In this document: one piece after another, positions 23,725-31,653 of the stretch
How positions within the stretch are numbered: position 1 is the stretch's first letter
How the letters are laid out: each line of letters opens with the position of its first letter
From: Paenibacillus roseus
GTDB lineage: Bacteria; Bacillota; Bacilli; Paenibacillales; Paenibacillaceae
DNA length: 64,000 bases
NCBI RefSeq assembly: GCF_016424485.1
Contig: NZ_JAELUP010000014.1
Span: forward strand, 51,633 to 115,632
Direction: 5' to 3'
The notes under the pieces: generated by a model
The model's input: the letters and a program-made list of their open reading frames with translations, nothing else
The model's database searches: none
Told to the model about the DNA's origin: nothing
Made by a program: the position numbers and the translations under genes

Positions 23725-23900
23725 TCCAGGAGGGCGACGGTGAGGCCAACTACGCTTACTATGCCCTCCACGAGCTTCACATTTTGCCGCACCAGCTCAT
23801 TGCCATGAGCAAGCATGAAAAGGCCGCCATTTACGCCATGATTGATGTAAGAGTGGATCAAGAGCGACGGGCGGCTGCTCGGGCCAAGAAGAAGACGTAA
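23302..23900 (+). CDS. Tail assembly chaperone, -1 frameshift long form
   Basis: A -1 slip on A-AAA-AAC (23715-23721) bypasses the stop and adds 59 residues beginning LIQEGDGEANYAYYALHEL and including AMSKHEKAAIYAMIDV, ending RAKKKT. The result is a 199-aa fusion. This is the usual G/GT-type pairing in which a minority of long product is needed for tail assembly. The downstream frame has no ribosome binding site or start of its own, which supports fusion expression. Confidence 0.8.
23715..23769 (+). promoter_or_regulatory. Programmed -1 frameshift signal
   Basis: The heptamer AAAAAAC (23715-23721) fits X-XXY-YYZ in the chaperone frame. After 7 bases, GGAGGGC (23729-23735) pairs perfectly with GCCCTCC (23763-23769). 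The spacer length and stem are those of a stimulatory hairpin. Confidence 0.8.
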
Positions 23901-23912
23901 GGAGGCGTACTG

Positions 23913-26900
23913 ATGGCAACGATAGGGGCAAGCCTGCGACTGTACGACCAAATTACAGATACGCTTGCCAAATCCGAACGAGGGATTGAGTCTGTGATCG
24001 CTGCCGCGGAGCGCCTTAATACGGCAGCTCAGCGGCATATTGAAATTATGGTTGACACCGCGCAGGCTATATCTCAGGTGGATGCACTGACAAACCGCAT
24101 TCAAAATATGGTAGGGACGTCTACTATCAAGGTAACAGTGGGTGCAGCAGACATTTCTCAGCAGATTGGCCAGCTCCAACAGCAATTAAGGTCATCGCTG
24201 GCTGAGACGGCAGTCCGTGTCACCGTAGACGCGGGAACAGTCATCCAGGATGCCGCACAGCTTAAGAGCCGGCTTGACGGCGTATTCGCCAATAGCTCTC
24301 TGCTTTTGCAACTGGATCAATCTCGCATTATGGATGGGTTGGCCGGCTTGCGGGCGCAAATTAATAATTCGGCTTCTGCCTTAACGGTGCAGCTCACCAT
24401 TGATTCGGGGCATGCCCTTACACAATTGGGAGTGATCAAGCAGCAGCTCGCTGCCCAGGCTGGGACAATTACGGTTCCGGTATTGGCCGAATTAGACCAG
24501 GCGAGCTTGCAAGCCGTCATCGCGGCGATAGAAAGGCAGCGTGAATCTGCCGGAAGGCCGATCCAGCTCCATATTGATACTGCAGGAGCTCTGGCGCAAG
24601 TTGATGCCCTGAGCGCGCGGATCGCATCGATGATGAACAATTCGGATATTCGGGTAACCGTGGATGCAGCGGATTTATCTCAGGAGATAGCCCGTATGCA
24701 GCAGCAGCTTCGTGGTGCATTGGCGGCAACGGCCATTCAGGTTACATTGGATAGCGGAGCGGCGCTCCAAGAAGCTGCCCAGCTTAAAAGCCGTCTTGAG
24801 GCTCTGACCAGTCCCCTGCTTGTACAAGCAGGGTTAGATGGTTCAAAGATTCAAAGCGATTTGGCCGCCCTTCGTGGCCAACTGGCGGGGACGGCAATGG
24901 CTGTATCCATCCCAATGCATATCGACACGGCTCAGGCTGTCGCTCAACTGGGTCCATTGCGTCAGCAATTGACGAGCATGATCGGTACGGTCCAGATTGA
25001 AGTTATGGCACGTTTGGACCGTTCCCGCATCATGGACGATTTGGCGGCACTACGAGCGCAGGCGAGCCATTCCGCAGCGGCCGTTGCTTTGACGGTAACC
25101 ATCGACATTGCAAAAGCTCTCGCTCAGGTTGAGCCATTCAAGCAACAGCTTGCTGCCCAGCTTGGTACGATTTCAGCCGAGTTACAAATCACTTTGCCGA
25201 ATACTTTGGAAAAAATGTTGGTGGATTTACGCCGGCTTGTGCTGCAATTGTTGCTGGCTGTCCGGCGAATTAGGCAGACGCTGCCAACGGGAGCTGCGCA
25301 ACAGTTACAGGGATCATTGCAGCAGATCGCTCAGTTGCAGCAGCGGGTCGTACAGTTGCAACAACAGATCGCTCGATTACAAAGCCAGATCAACAGCGGC
25401 ATCAACAAAACGCATTCAGGGAATCAAAATTGGCTCAGTGGGCTTAAAGGTATCCTGGCAACTTATCTCTCCATTGCTGGAGCAGCCAAACTGCTGTCAG
25501 CTACCGTGGGCGCATCGATGGAGCAACTTAAAATGGAGGACATGTTCAAGGCCCGGACAGGTGATGTTCAAGTGGGCTCGGCCATGTTCGATAAATTTAA
25601 GGCCGAGGCTCTGGCAGCGGGACAGGATGTAAACAAGTCGTTGCAGAGCACACTGTCCTTTTTTTCTACCACGCAAAATACGGATCAGTTGAGCAAACTC
25701 AATAACTTGGCCCAGCGACTGAATGCCTTTGATAGTGCCGGGAACGGAATTGAGGGTGCAGCCTTTGCTTTGAAGGAAGCTATGTCCGGCGACATCGTTT
25801 CTCTTGCCGAACGTTTCAATATGTCCAAAACAGATATCCGAGCATTTAATATTGACGAGTTGGGCAAGGCCGGTGACATGGAAGGTTTTATCAAGGCGTT
25901 TGACCAGCTTCTTGAGAAGCAGAAAATGGGCCAAGCAGCATTTGAGACAATGTTGGCCAGCCCAGCCAAGCAGGTTGAGATTCTGAACAATAACATTAAA
26001 TCCATGTTTGCTAATGCCGGTGGGGATGCGGTTCAGGCATTGCTGCCGCTCATTAACATGCTGAACACTGCCTTCCAGGCAGGTAAATTCCAGCCGTTTT
26101 TCGATGGGTTACGTGCTGGTCTTGAAGCTGCGACCAATGTCGCGACGGAAGTTTTCGGAGTATTGATGCAGGTCTATGATTTTTTCGTAGCGAATTGGTC
26201 ATCCGTGGAGCCTGTCATTTGGGGCGTCGTGGGAGCATTCACTGCGTGGAAGGTAGCGACGCTTGCCCAGGCGGCAGTGCAAGCTATTGCCACACTAGCT
26301 TCAGGGGCAAGCACGATTGCTATATTCGCGCAAACTTTGGCAACGCAGGGGCTTGCGGCGGCTTGGGGAACACTTAACGCTGTCATGCAAGTCAACGTTT
26401 TTATACTCATTATTACGATAATTGTTGGTCTGATCGTCTGGCTGGTTAAACTGTGGCAGACCAATGATAAATTTGCCGCTGCGCTCATGCGGGCGTGGAA
26501 TAGTATTTTAAATTATTTTGACCAAATTCCGGCTTACTTTTGGCAAATGGTCGAATCGATGATGACACCCTTTGGCTGGTGGGCGAAAAGCGTAGGTAAA
26601 ATCTTTGATGCTGTGATCAACGGCATTATCGCCGGCATCAATGAAGTGCTTAAAATAGTTAACAAAGTTACGGGGTCTTCGTACGAGTTGTCGGCGAAAT
26701 TCTCCTTCGAGAATATCGGTAAGGAACTAGAAGGATTCGCAAAAGCCAAGAAAGAGGACGCCTTTAAGAAAGCGGAAGAGAAAGCAAAAAAACGTGAGCA
26801 GGGTGTCAAAGACATGCTCAACGATCGCGCGAGGAAGCGCGACGAAGAGAACCAGAAAAAGGCCAAAGAGAATGCCGGTAATAATTTCAACTTCGAAGAA

Positions 26901-27188
26901 TGGAACAAAAAGGCTGCTGCATCCGGTACTCCGAAGGAAATCGACAAAGTGAAGAAGCTTGGGAAGATTGAGGACAAGGTTGATATTTCAAGCGAGGACC
27001 TGAAGATTATGCGGGACTTGGCGGAGATGAAGACGATTCAGAATTTTGTCACCTTGACGCCGACGGTTCAGATCACAACTGGAGATATTCGGAACGGGGA
27101 AGACCTCGACTCCATGATTGACAAGATCGAGACCGAGATCACAAAGCAGATTCAGGCCAGCGCACAAGGTACTTATGGGAATGGTTAG
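23913..27188 (+). CDS. Tail tape measure protein
   Basis: 1091 aa. It sits directly after the frameshifted chaperone, as tape measures do. The N-terminal 430 residues contain a repeat with a 174-residue period: modules like IDTAQAVAQL begin near 46, 220 and 394, with a second set near 161 and 335. A Gln/Leu coiled coil (about 435-490), a globular region and hydrophobic segments (for example VNVFILIITIIVGLIVWLV) follow, then a Lys/Glu-rich tail. Its length sets tail length, and the hydrophobic part may enter the host membrane. Confidence 0.93.
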   Translation: MATIGASLRLYDQITDTLAKSERGIESVIAAAERLNTAAQRHIEIMVDTAQAISQVDALTNRIQNMVGTSTIKVTVGAADISQQIGQLQQQLRSSLAETAVRVTVDAGTVIQDAAQLKSRLDGVFANSSLLLQLDQSRIMDGLAGLRAQINNSASALTVQLTIDSGHALTQLGVIKQQLAAQAGTITVPVLAELDQASLQAVIAAIERQRESAGRPIQLHIDTAGALAQVDALSARIASMMNNSDIRVTVDAADLSQEIARMQQQLRGALAATAIQVTLDSGAALQEAAQLKSRLEALTSPLLVQAGLDGSKIQSDLAALRGQLAGTAMAVSIPMHIDTAQAVAQLGPLRQQLTSMIGTVQIEVMARLDRSRIMDDLAALRAQASHSAAAVALTVTIDIAKALAQVEPFKQQLAAQLGTISAELQITLPNTLEKMLVDLRRLVLQLLLAVRRIRQTLPTGAAQQLQGSLQQIAQLQQRVVQLQQQIARLQSQINSGINKTHSGNQNWLSGLKGILATYLSIAGAAKLLSATVGASMEQLKMEDMFKARTGDVQVGSAMFDKFKAEALAAGQDVNKSLQSTLSFFSTTQNTDQLSKLNNLAQRLNAFDSAGNGIEGAAFALKEAMSGDIVSLAERFNMSKTDIRAFNIDELGKAGDMEGFIKAFDQLLEKQKMGQAAFETMLASPAKQVEILNNNIKSMFANAGGDAVQALLPLINMLNTAFQAGKFQPFFDGLRAGLEAATNVATEVFGVLMQVYDFFVANWSSVEPVIWGVVGAFTAWKVATLAQAAVQAIATLASGASTIAIFAQTLATQGLAAAWGTLNAVMQVNVFILIITIIVGLIVWLVKLWQTNDKFAAALMRAWNSILNYFDQIPAYFWQMVESMMTPFGWWAKSVGKIFDAVINGIIAGINEVLKIVNKVTGSSYELSAKFSFENIGKELEGFAKAKKEDAFKKAEEKAKKREQGVKDMLNDRARKRDEENQKKAKENAGNNFNFEEWNKKAAASGTPKEIDKVKKLGKIEDKVDISSEDLKIMRDLAEMKTIQNFVTLTPTVQITTGDIRNGEDLDSMIDKIETEITKQIQASAQGTYGNG

Positions 27189-27200
27189 GAGGGGGAAGTA

Positions 27201-27443
27201 TTGAGTAATAAGTTTATGAGAATTATTACACTTGCTCTGACAATATTCACGTTCGTTATTATAGCAACCGGATTTATGGCAGATTTGGAGAAAAGAAAGC
27301 TCAACCAGTTGTATAAACAACAGATTGAGCAGCAGGCCACACAGTGGCAGGAGTTAATTGCGGAATATAGTCACTCTATTCACCGTCAGCAGGAGTTGAC
27401 TGATTTGCTTCGGGAGCGTCTAACTGCTCCGGTGCAAAACTAG
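27201..27443 (+). CDS. Small membrane protein with coiled coil, 80 aa
   Basis: TTG start behind AGGAGGGGG. One transmembrane helix (IITLALTIFTFVIIATGFM, about 8-26) precedes a charged coiled coil rich in Gln and Glu. The 3' end overlaps a convergent minus-strand gene by 68 bases. It might be tail-linked or cargo; the function is unknown. Confidence 0.6.
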   Translation: MSNKFMRIITLALTIFTFVIIATGFMADLEKRKLNQLYKQQIEQQATQWQELIAEYSHSIHRQQELTDLLRERLTAPVQN

Positions 27444-28041
27444 CAATCGCATTAAGCATTTCTTGTATTGCTGCTTCTAACCGAAGTGCATTTTCACTGT
27501 TTTGTTGCAAGGCTTCTTTATGATGACGCTCGTTTTGTTCCATCTGCTCAATATGATGGCGTTCGAGTTGTTCGGTACTCTGGTTACCTGTATAAATTGT
27601 TAAGGCCAATGGAATTAATACGTTAATTACGAAATTAAGAATTTGCTGAATATTGAGTCTCTGAGCACCTATCCCCGTCCCATCAGGCGTAGTTTTTTGG
27701 GATTCCTCATCCTGGATATCAAGGGGGAGAGTATCAAGTATAGCCTCTTGCAAATTTCTTATTTTGGTGTAAAACTTGTCATAAGAATGGGAGAACGGAT
27801 CGTTGATCACACTGACTTGTTCGACTATACTTTTTATTTGATTAGCTGCTGAACTTTCCATGTATCGTGTTGCATCTTGCGCGGCTCTTAAAGCTGAATC
27901 CGAAGGGAGCAGAATATCTCGAACTCTGTCACTGAGAGTTAGACGAGATTCAATCATTTTCATTTTTTCAATCATTTGTTGAGCGGGTGAATCAACTATT
28001 CGGTTAATAGTTTGGAGCCAATTATAAGCATCATTTTTCAA
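27376..28041 (-). CDS. Minus-strand membrane protein (probable moron)
   Basis: 221 aa. I start at TTG 28041, which follows GAGGTGAT with good spacing; the frame is open further to 28089. The first 130 residues are helical (LQTINRIVDSPAQQMIEKM). One transmembrane segment (ILNFVINVLIPLALTIY) is followed by a His/Glu/Gln coiled coil (HHIEQMEQNERHHKEAL). It runs against the tail operon, as prophage cargo genes often do. It may act in lysogeny, for example in exclusion, but nothing proves this. Confidence 0.65.
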   Translation of the reverse strand: MKNDAYNWLQTINRIVDSPAQQMIEKMKMIESRLTLSDRVRDILLPSDSALRAAQDATRYMESSAANQIKSIVEQVSVINDPFSHSYDKFYTKIRNLQEAILDTLPLDIQDEESQKTTPDGTGIGAQRLNIQQILNFVINVLIPLALTIYTGNQSTEQLERHHIEQMEQNERHHKEALQQNSENALRLEAAIQEMLNAIASFAPEQLDAPEANQSTPADGE

Positions 28042-28213
28042 AATACGATCACCTCTTATGTCTAATATTTGGAACTGAATTATATCCAATATTCGACAGT
28101 ATAGGAGTGAAGACCTGCTAGTTGAAATCGAAACTCTATCAAAACGTATTTCCTCCCGTGGTAATGTTTGGTACTATAATGTTAACCACATGATTAATAG
28201 GAGGGGATACGTT

Positions 28214-28918
28214 TTGAAAAAGAGCATCATTACACTTGCAGCGGGCGTTCTGATCGGGGTTTCAATCTCTTATGCCGGGCCAGCGTGGGCCGCGGCGAAG
28301 CAGTATATTTTGAATGAGGTTAACTATCCGGTTGTGGTGGACGGCAAAATCTATAAAGATGCAACGTCGCCGATCCTGAATTACAACGGGTCCACATACA
28401 TTCCGTTGGCCAAGATCGGAGACCTAACGGGAGTTGCTTACAAATGGAATGCTGATAAGAAGCGTGTGGAGATCAGCACAGGGAAGTCTTCCAGCAGCAG
28501 CGATGGTCCTGCCGGCCGCAAGAACGACAACCTGAAGCCGGATACGGAGGTTGAAATCGATGAGCCGCAAGTCAAGGGCTACAAAGGCATCTCCGACGAA
28601 GCCGACGTGAACATTGAAATAGCTAAGGTTTACAAGGTTTCCCCGCCTCCGTTACTAAGTCAGGGGTGGGTTTCGGAAGATTTGTTTTATGACGTCTTTA
28701 AATACAACAGATTGTATAGTGAAGATAAACCGGGCGTCGAGGTAGTAAATATCGGCAAGAATTATGACGTGTTAATTACTTTTGAATTCCCGGATGGCTG
28801 GTCGGATACTGACGAGCAAAAAGAAATTAATGTAAACGGCGTTAGAGTTAAACGATACCTTGATACGAACTACTATAATATTGCCGATTTTGAAAAGAAG
28901 CTTAGCATTAAAAAGTAA
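28214..28918 (+). CDS. Secreted protein with copper-amine-oxidase-like N-terminal (stalk) domain
   Basis: 234 aa from TTG 28214, with AGGAGGGG upstream. The signal peptide is LKKSIITLAAGVLIGVSI with cleavage near AWA-A. VVVDGKIYKDATSPIL and GSTYIPLAKIGDLTGVAYKW, then VEIST, match the small repeat domain of amine-oxidase N-termini, common on Paenibacillaceae surface proteins. A Ser/Gly linker leads to an unrecognised C-terminal domain. It is probably lysogenic-conversion cargo in the tail operon. Confidence 0.75.
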   Translation: MKKSIITLAAGVLIGVSISYAGPAWAAAKQYILNEVNYPVVVDGKIYKDATSPILNYNGSTYIPLAKIGDLTGVAYKWNADKKRVEISTGKSSSSSDGPAGRKNDNLKPDTEVEIDEPQVKGYKGISDEADVNIEIAKVYKVSPPPLLSQGWVSEDLFYDVFKYNRLYSEDKPGVEVVNIGKNYDVLITFEFPDGWSDTDEQKEINVNGVRVKRYLDTNYYNIADFEKKLSIKK

Positions 28919-28920
28919 TA

Positions 28921-28949
28921 TTGCGGGACTAAATCCGCTATGATATGCT
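28921..28949 (+). promoter_or_regulatory. Candidate promoter of antisense RNA
   Basis: TTGCGG (28921-28926), 17-bp spacer, TATGCT (28944-28949). Transcription from about 28956 would run into the terminator at 29032-29074, antisense to the 3' end of the toxin message. Confidence 0.45.
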
Positions 28950-28955
28950 TAAAAT

Positions 28956-29078
28956 AGTAATAGGAGCCGGATGGCCGTCCGACTCCCGCACAACATTTTT
29001 CGGTGGGAAACCTCCGAGCATAACTCAGAAGAAAATAACCCGTTCCCTTGGCGCTAACCTGGGCGGGTTATTTTCGTT
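28956..29078 (+). ncRNA. Putative antisense RNA antitoxin
   Basis: An RNA of about 120 nt is inferred between the promoter at 28921-28949 and the bidirectional terminator. It overlaps the 3' part of the convergent toxin message by about 50 nt, including the toxin stop codon. This is the RatA/TxpA-like arrangement of Firmicute type I systems. It is inferred from sequence signals only. Confidence 0.5.
29032..29074. terminator. Bidirectional terminator shared by toxin and antisense RNA
   Basis: AAAATAACCCG (29032-29042) and CGGGTTATTTT (29064-29074) are perfect 11-bp arms. T-runs follow on both strands. The toxin stop codon is inside one arm. Confidence 0.8.
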
Positions 29079-29148
29079 TGTTCAGATAAGTAAGAAAAGC
29101 AAGGAAGAACATTCCAAGCATAATTACCTCTGTCAACGAAAACTGCAT
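29068..29148 (-). CDS. Type I toxin-like hydrophobic peptide, 26 aa
   Basis: ATG 29148 follows GGGGGTGG with correct spacing. The peptide MQFSLTEVIMLGMFFLAF continues LTYLNKRK: one transmembrane helix with a basic tail. This is the form of the putative holin-like toxins of Bacillus and relatives, which act at the membrane when their antisense RNA is lost. Its stop lies in the terminator stem, as in TxpA-type loci. Confidence 0.65.
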   Translation of the reverse strand: MQFSLTEVIMLGMFFLAFLTYLNKRK

Positions 29149-29207
29149 GAGTACCACCCCCGCTCTGGAGGCGATACTTTCCCACTCAAGTCATGTTGTA
29201 CTGGATT

Positions 29208-29236
29208 AGTATACCATCAATAAATAATATTTTCTA
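29208..29236 (-). promoter_or_regulatory. Candidate toxin promoter
   Basis: On the minus strand TAGAAA (29236-29231), 17-bp spacer, TATACT (29213-29208). The 5' leader to the toxin ATG would be about 50 nt. Confidence 0.5.
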
Positions 29237-29238
29237 TT

Positions 29239-29267
29239 AAAGTCATTCTCTCTGAGTGGCTTTTTTT
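29239..29267 (+). terminator. Intrinsic terminator before the LysM gene
   Basis: AAAGTCATT and AGTGGCTTT pair over 9 bp (with G-U pairs), followed by a T-run. It lies just before the LysM gene and closes off the cargo patch. Confidence 0.55.
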
Positions 29268-29281
29268 GGGGAGTGAACCAC

Positions 29282-29998
29282 ATGGCAGAGGAAAAAACAA
29301 ACAATAAGAAAGTAAAACATTCATTCCTTCAACTTAGTTTCAACAATGGTGCTGAAGTTCTTATTTTCCCAGTTCTTCCTGAGGAGATTCTAGTAAAAAA
29401 GAAGGGTAAGGGGCAAACATACGATATTGTGGGCCTGGGGGAAGTAAACGTCATAAAGTCACGTGAACTAGCAGAGGTTAGTTTCGAGAGTTTTTTCCCT
29501 GCGGATAAGAATGCACCATATTTATCAGTTCCAATAACGCAATTTAATGATCCTGAAACTTGCGTAAAAAAAATAAATGGCTGGCAAGAATCTATTTATC
29601 CTTGTCGGTTACTCGTTCAAACGGAGAACCTGAAATTTACGATCGCAGTCAGTATTGAATCATTCGAACGTTGGGAAGCGGCCGGGCACGGCGGGGATAT
29701 TTACTTTTCGCTTACGCTCAAAGAGTACAAATTCTACTCGGTGCGGCGGCTAGTCACCGAGGAGGATGAAAAGACTGGTAAGACTAAGGTGAAACAAGAG
29801 CCAGCCAAGCGCCCGGACGAGCGGGTACCGCCAGATACTTACGTGCTGAAACAGAATGATAACCTGTGGAAAGTGGCGCAGCTGCAGCTTGGGGATGGTT
29901 CCCGGTGGAAAGAACTCATGAAGCTAAACAATCTGACGGAAGCGCAGGTTAAAAAACTCCAGGTTGGAATGGTGCTGAAGCTCCCGAAAAGGAAGTGA
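29282..29998 (+). CDS. LysM-domain tail protein (XkdP-like)
   Basis: 238 aa from ATG 29282 (an in-frame GTG is at 29273). The N-terminal 150 residues are the strand-rich domain of XkdP/YqbP-type tail proteins (LQLSFNNGAEVLIFPVLPEE, WQESIYPCRLLVQTE). The C-terminal LysM is clear: YVLKQNDNLWKVAQLQLGDG and LKVGM-like ending VGMVLKLP. LysM binds peptidoglycan, so this protein may sit at the tail tip below the tape measure. Confidence 0.9.
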   Translation: MAEEKTNNKKVKHSFLQLSFNNGAEVLIFPVLPEEILVKKKGKGQTYDIVGLGEVNVIKSRELAEVSFESFFPADKNAPYLSVPITQFNDPETCVKKINGWQESIYPCRLLVQTENLKFTIAVSIESFERWEAAGHGGDIYFSLTLKEYKFYSVRRLVTEEDEKTGKTKVKQEPAKRPDERVPPDTYVLKQNDNLWKVAQLQLGDGSRWKELMKLNNLTEAQVKKLQVGMVLKLPKRK

Positions 29999-30002
29999 TT
30001 CC

Positions 30003-30977
30003 ATGTTCGAAGTGTTTGTCGATAATAGAGACGGGATCGTCTGGAACATCTCCAGAATTATATCTCAGTTGAAGATAAAAACCGCCCGGATCGGTAAGGC
30101 CGCGATAGTAGACATCACCTTCGTCAAGAACTCCCCGTTCTCCGATGACGAATTCAAATATGCTTGCGGGGATATAATTCGTATCCGTAAAGATGATCTG
30201 AACATCTTCTATGGCTATATATTCACGGTGGATGAAGATGAAAATGACGAGGTTAAAATTACGGCTTACGATCAAGTGCGGTACCTGATGTTTAGTGATA
30301 CCGTCGTAATGGTCAATACGACAGCAACGCAGCTCGTCAAAAGGATAATCAAGGAGACGGGGCTTGCAGCAGGTGATCTGGCTGACACGAGGTATGCGAT
30401 CCCTAAAATTATGGAAGATGCTCAACCATTCTTGGATATGATCTGCAGGGCGCTGGATAGTACCCTGATAGCCGATAAAGAATTGTTTGTTTTCTATGAT
30501 GATTTCGGAAGGTTGACCCTACGTAATATCAAAGACTTGGCCCTGGACATCGTGATTGGGGAAAAGAGCCTGATGTTCAGCTATAAGGATAAGAGGTCCA
30601 TTGATACGGATACTTACAACAGGGTGAAGCTTTACAAAGATAATAAGAAAACAGGGAAGCGTGAAGCATATGTCGCCGAGAACAGCGCCACAATGGCCAA
30701 GTGGGGGCGGCTCCAGTATTACCAAAACGTTGATGAGAAAATGAACCCGGCACAAATCAATAAAATGCTGGAGAACATCATGGCATTAAAAAACAGGGAG
30801 CAGCGTTCCCTCAAGGTCGAAGCTTTGGGCGATATTCGGATTAGAGCCGGAAATGTCATTTGGCTGGCCATAGAATCTAAGGGAATCAAACAGCAATTCG
30901 TCGTCGACGGATGCACACAAAATTATGATGGCGACGAGCATACAATGTCACTTGATTTGGTGGTGTATGGTTCATGA
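30003..30977 (+). CDS. Baseplate hub protein (XkdQ/YqbQ-like, gpD family)
   Basis: 324 aa. VFVDNRDGIVWNISRIISQ, DIIRIRKDDLNIFYGYIFTV and the C-terminal RIRAGNVIWLAIESKGIKQQF fit the XkdQ hub that forms the base of the tail tube. It is in the conserved PBSX order after the LysM protein. Its stop overlaps the next start. Confidence 0.87.
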   Translation: MFEVFVDNRDGIVWNISRIISQLKIKTARIGKAAIVDITFVKNSPFSDDEFKYACGDIIRIRKDDLNIFYGYIFTVDEDENDEVKITAYDQVRYLMFSDTVVMVNTTATQLVKRIIKETGLAAGDLADTRYAIPKIMEDAQPFLDMICRALDSTLIADKELFVFYDDFGRLTLRNIKDLALDIVIGEKSLMFSYKDKRSIDTDTYNRVKLYKDNKKTGKREAYVAENSATMAKWGRLQYYQNVDEKMNPAQINKMLENIMALKNREQRSLKVEALGDIRIRAGNVIWLAIESKGIKQQFVVDGCTQNYDGDEHTMSLDLVVYGS

Positions 30978-31273
30978 GCTTAGTTGATCTAATCAAACAA
31001 ATTGGTACGGCAGCGGTGGATTCACAGCATCCCGTTGCTATGATGTTCGGGGCTGTCACACAAGAGTTTCCCCTAGAGGTAAGCGTTAATCAACGCATTA
31101 CACTCACAAGGGATTTTTTAATTGTTCCGGAGACGCTTCGCGAACAGAGAATTACAATCGGCGGGACGGAGTATCTTATCCGAAAGCCACTCCAGCAAGG
31201 GGAGAAGGTGGCGCTGCTGCGTGTGCAGGGCGGACTAAGCTACTACGTCCTGGACAGGGTGGTGGACGAATGA
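30974..31273 (+). CDS. DUF2577 baseplate protein (XkdR-like)
   Basis: 99 aa. SLVDLIKQIGTAAVDSQHPVA at the N-terminus and VALLRVQGGLSYYVLDRVV at the C-terminus are the DUF2577 pattern. It is a small component of the baseplate between hub and DUF2634 protein. Confidence 0.87.
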   Translation: MSLVDLIKQIGTAAVDSQHPVAMMFGAVTQEFPLEVSVNQRITLTRDFLIVPETLREQRITIGGTEYLIRKPLQQGEKVALLRVQGGLSYYVLDRVVDE

Positions 31274-31653
31274 TACCGACAGGAGGCGTGCTGGCAGATG
31301 CGGAGTTTGATGAGAGTGAACAGCCCAGCCGGACCTATAAGCTGGACTTCGCCCGCGGCCGAGTTTCTGGAATGGTGGATGAATTGGATGCCGTCAAACA
31401 GGCCGTATACAAAACTCTGAGTATTGACCGGTTTTTTTATTTCATTTACTCGAGTAACTATGGTTCCGAAGTGCAGATCAATTCAGCGGAGACAGAGCTG
31501 GAGCGCTGGGTCAATGAAGCCCTGCTCCAGGATGATCGAATCACGGCCATTGAGAATTATCAGGTGACAGTTAATGAGGACAGCGCACTAATGGAATTTA
31601 CCGTCGTTTCCACGATGGGGCGATTTTCTGTTTCTCAGGAGGTGACAGAGTAG
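31270..31653 (+). CDS. DUF2634 baseplate protein (XkdS-like, gp25-type)
   Basis: 127 aa. SRTYKLDFARGRVSGMVDELDAVKQ and the IDRFFYFIYSSNYGSEV segment mark the gp25/XkdS family, which nucleates sheath assembly at the baseplate. It overlaps both neighbours by a few bases. Confidence 0.88.
   Translation: MIPTGGVLADAEFDESEQPSRTYKLDFARGRVSGMVDELDAVKQAVYKTLSIDRFFYFIYSSNYGSEVQINSAETELERWVNEALLQDDRITAIENYQVTVNEDSALMEFTVVSTMGRFSVSQEVTE

Noticed and set aside
28945..29223. A 92-codon + strand open frame
   Set aside because: It runs across the bidirectional terminator and is antisense to the toxin gene; it has no protein-like pattern.
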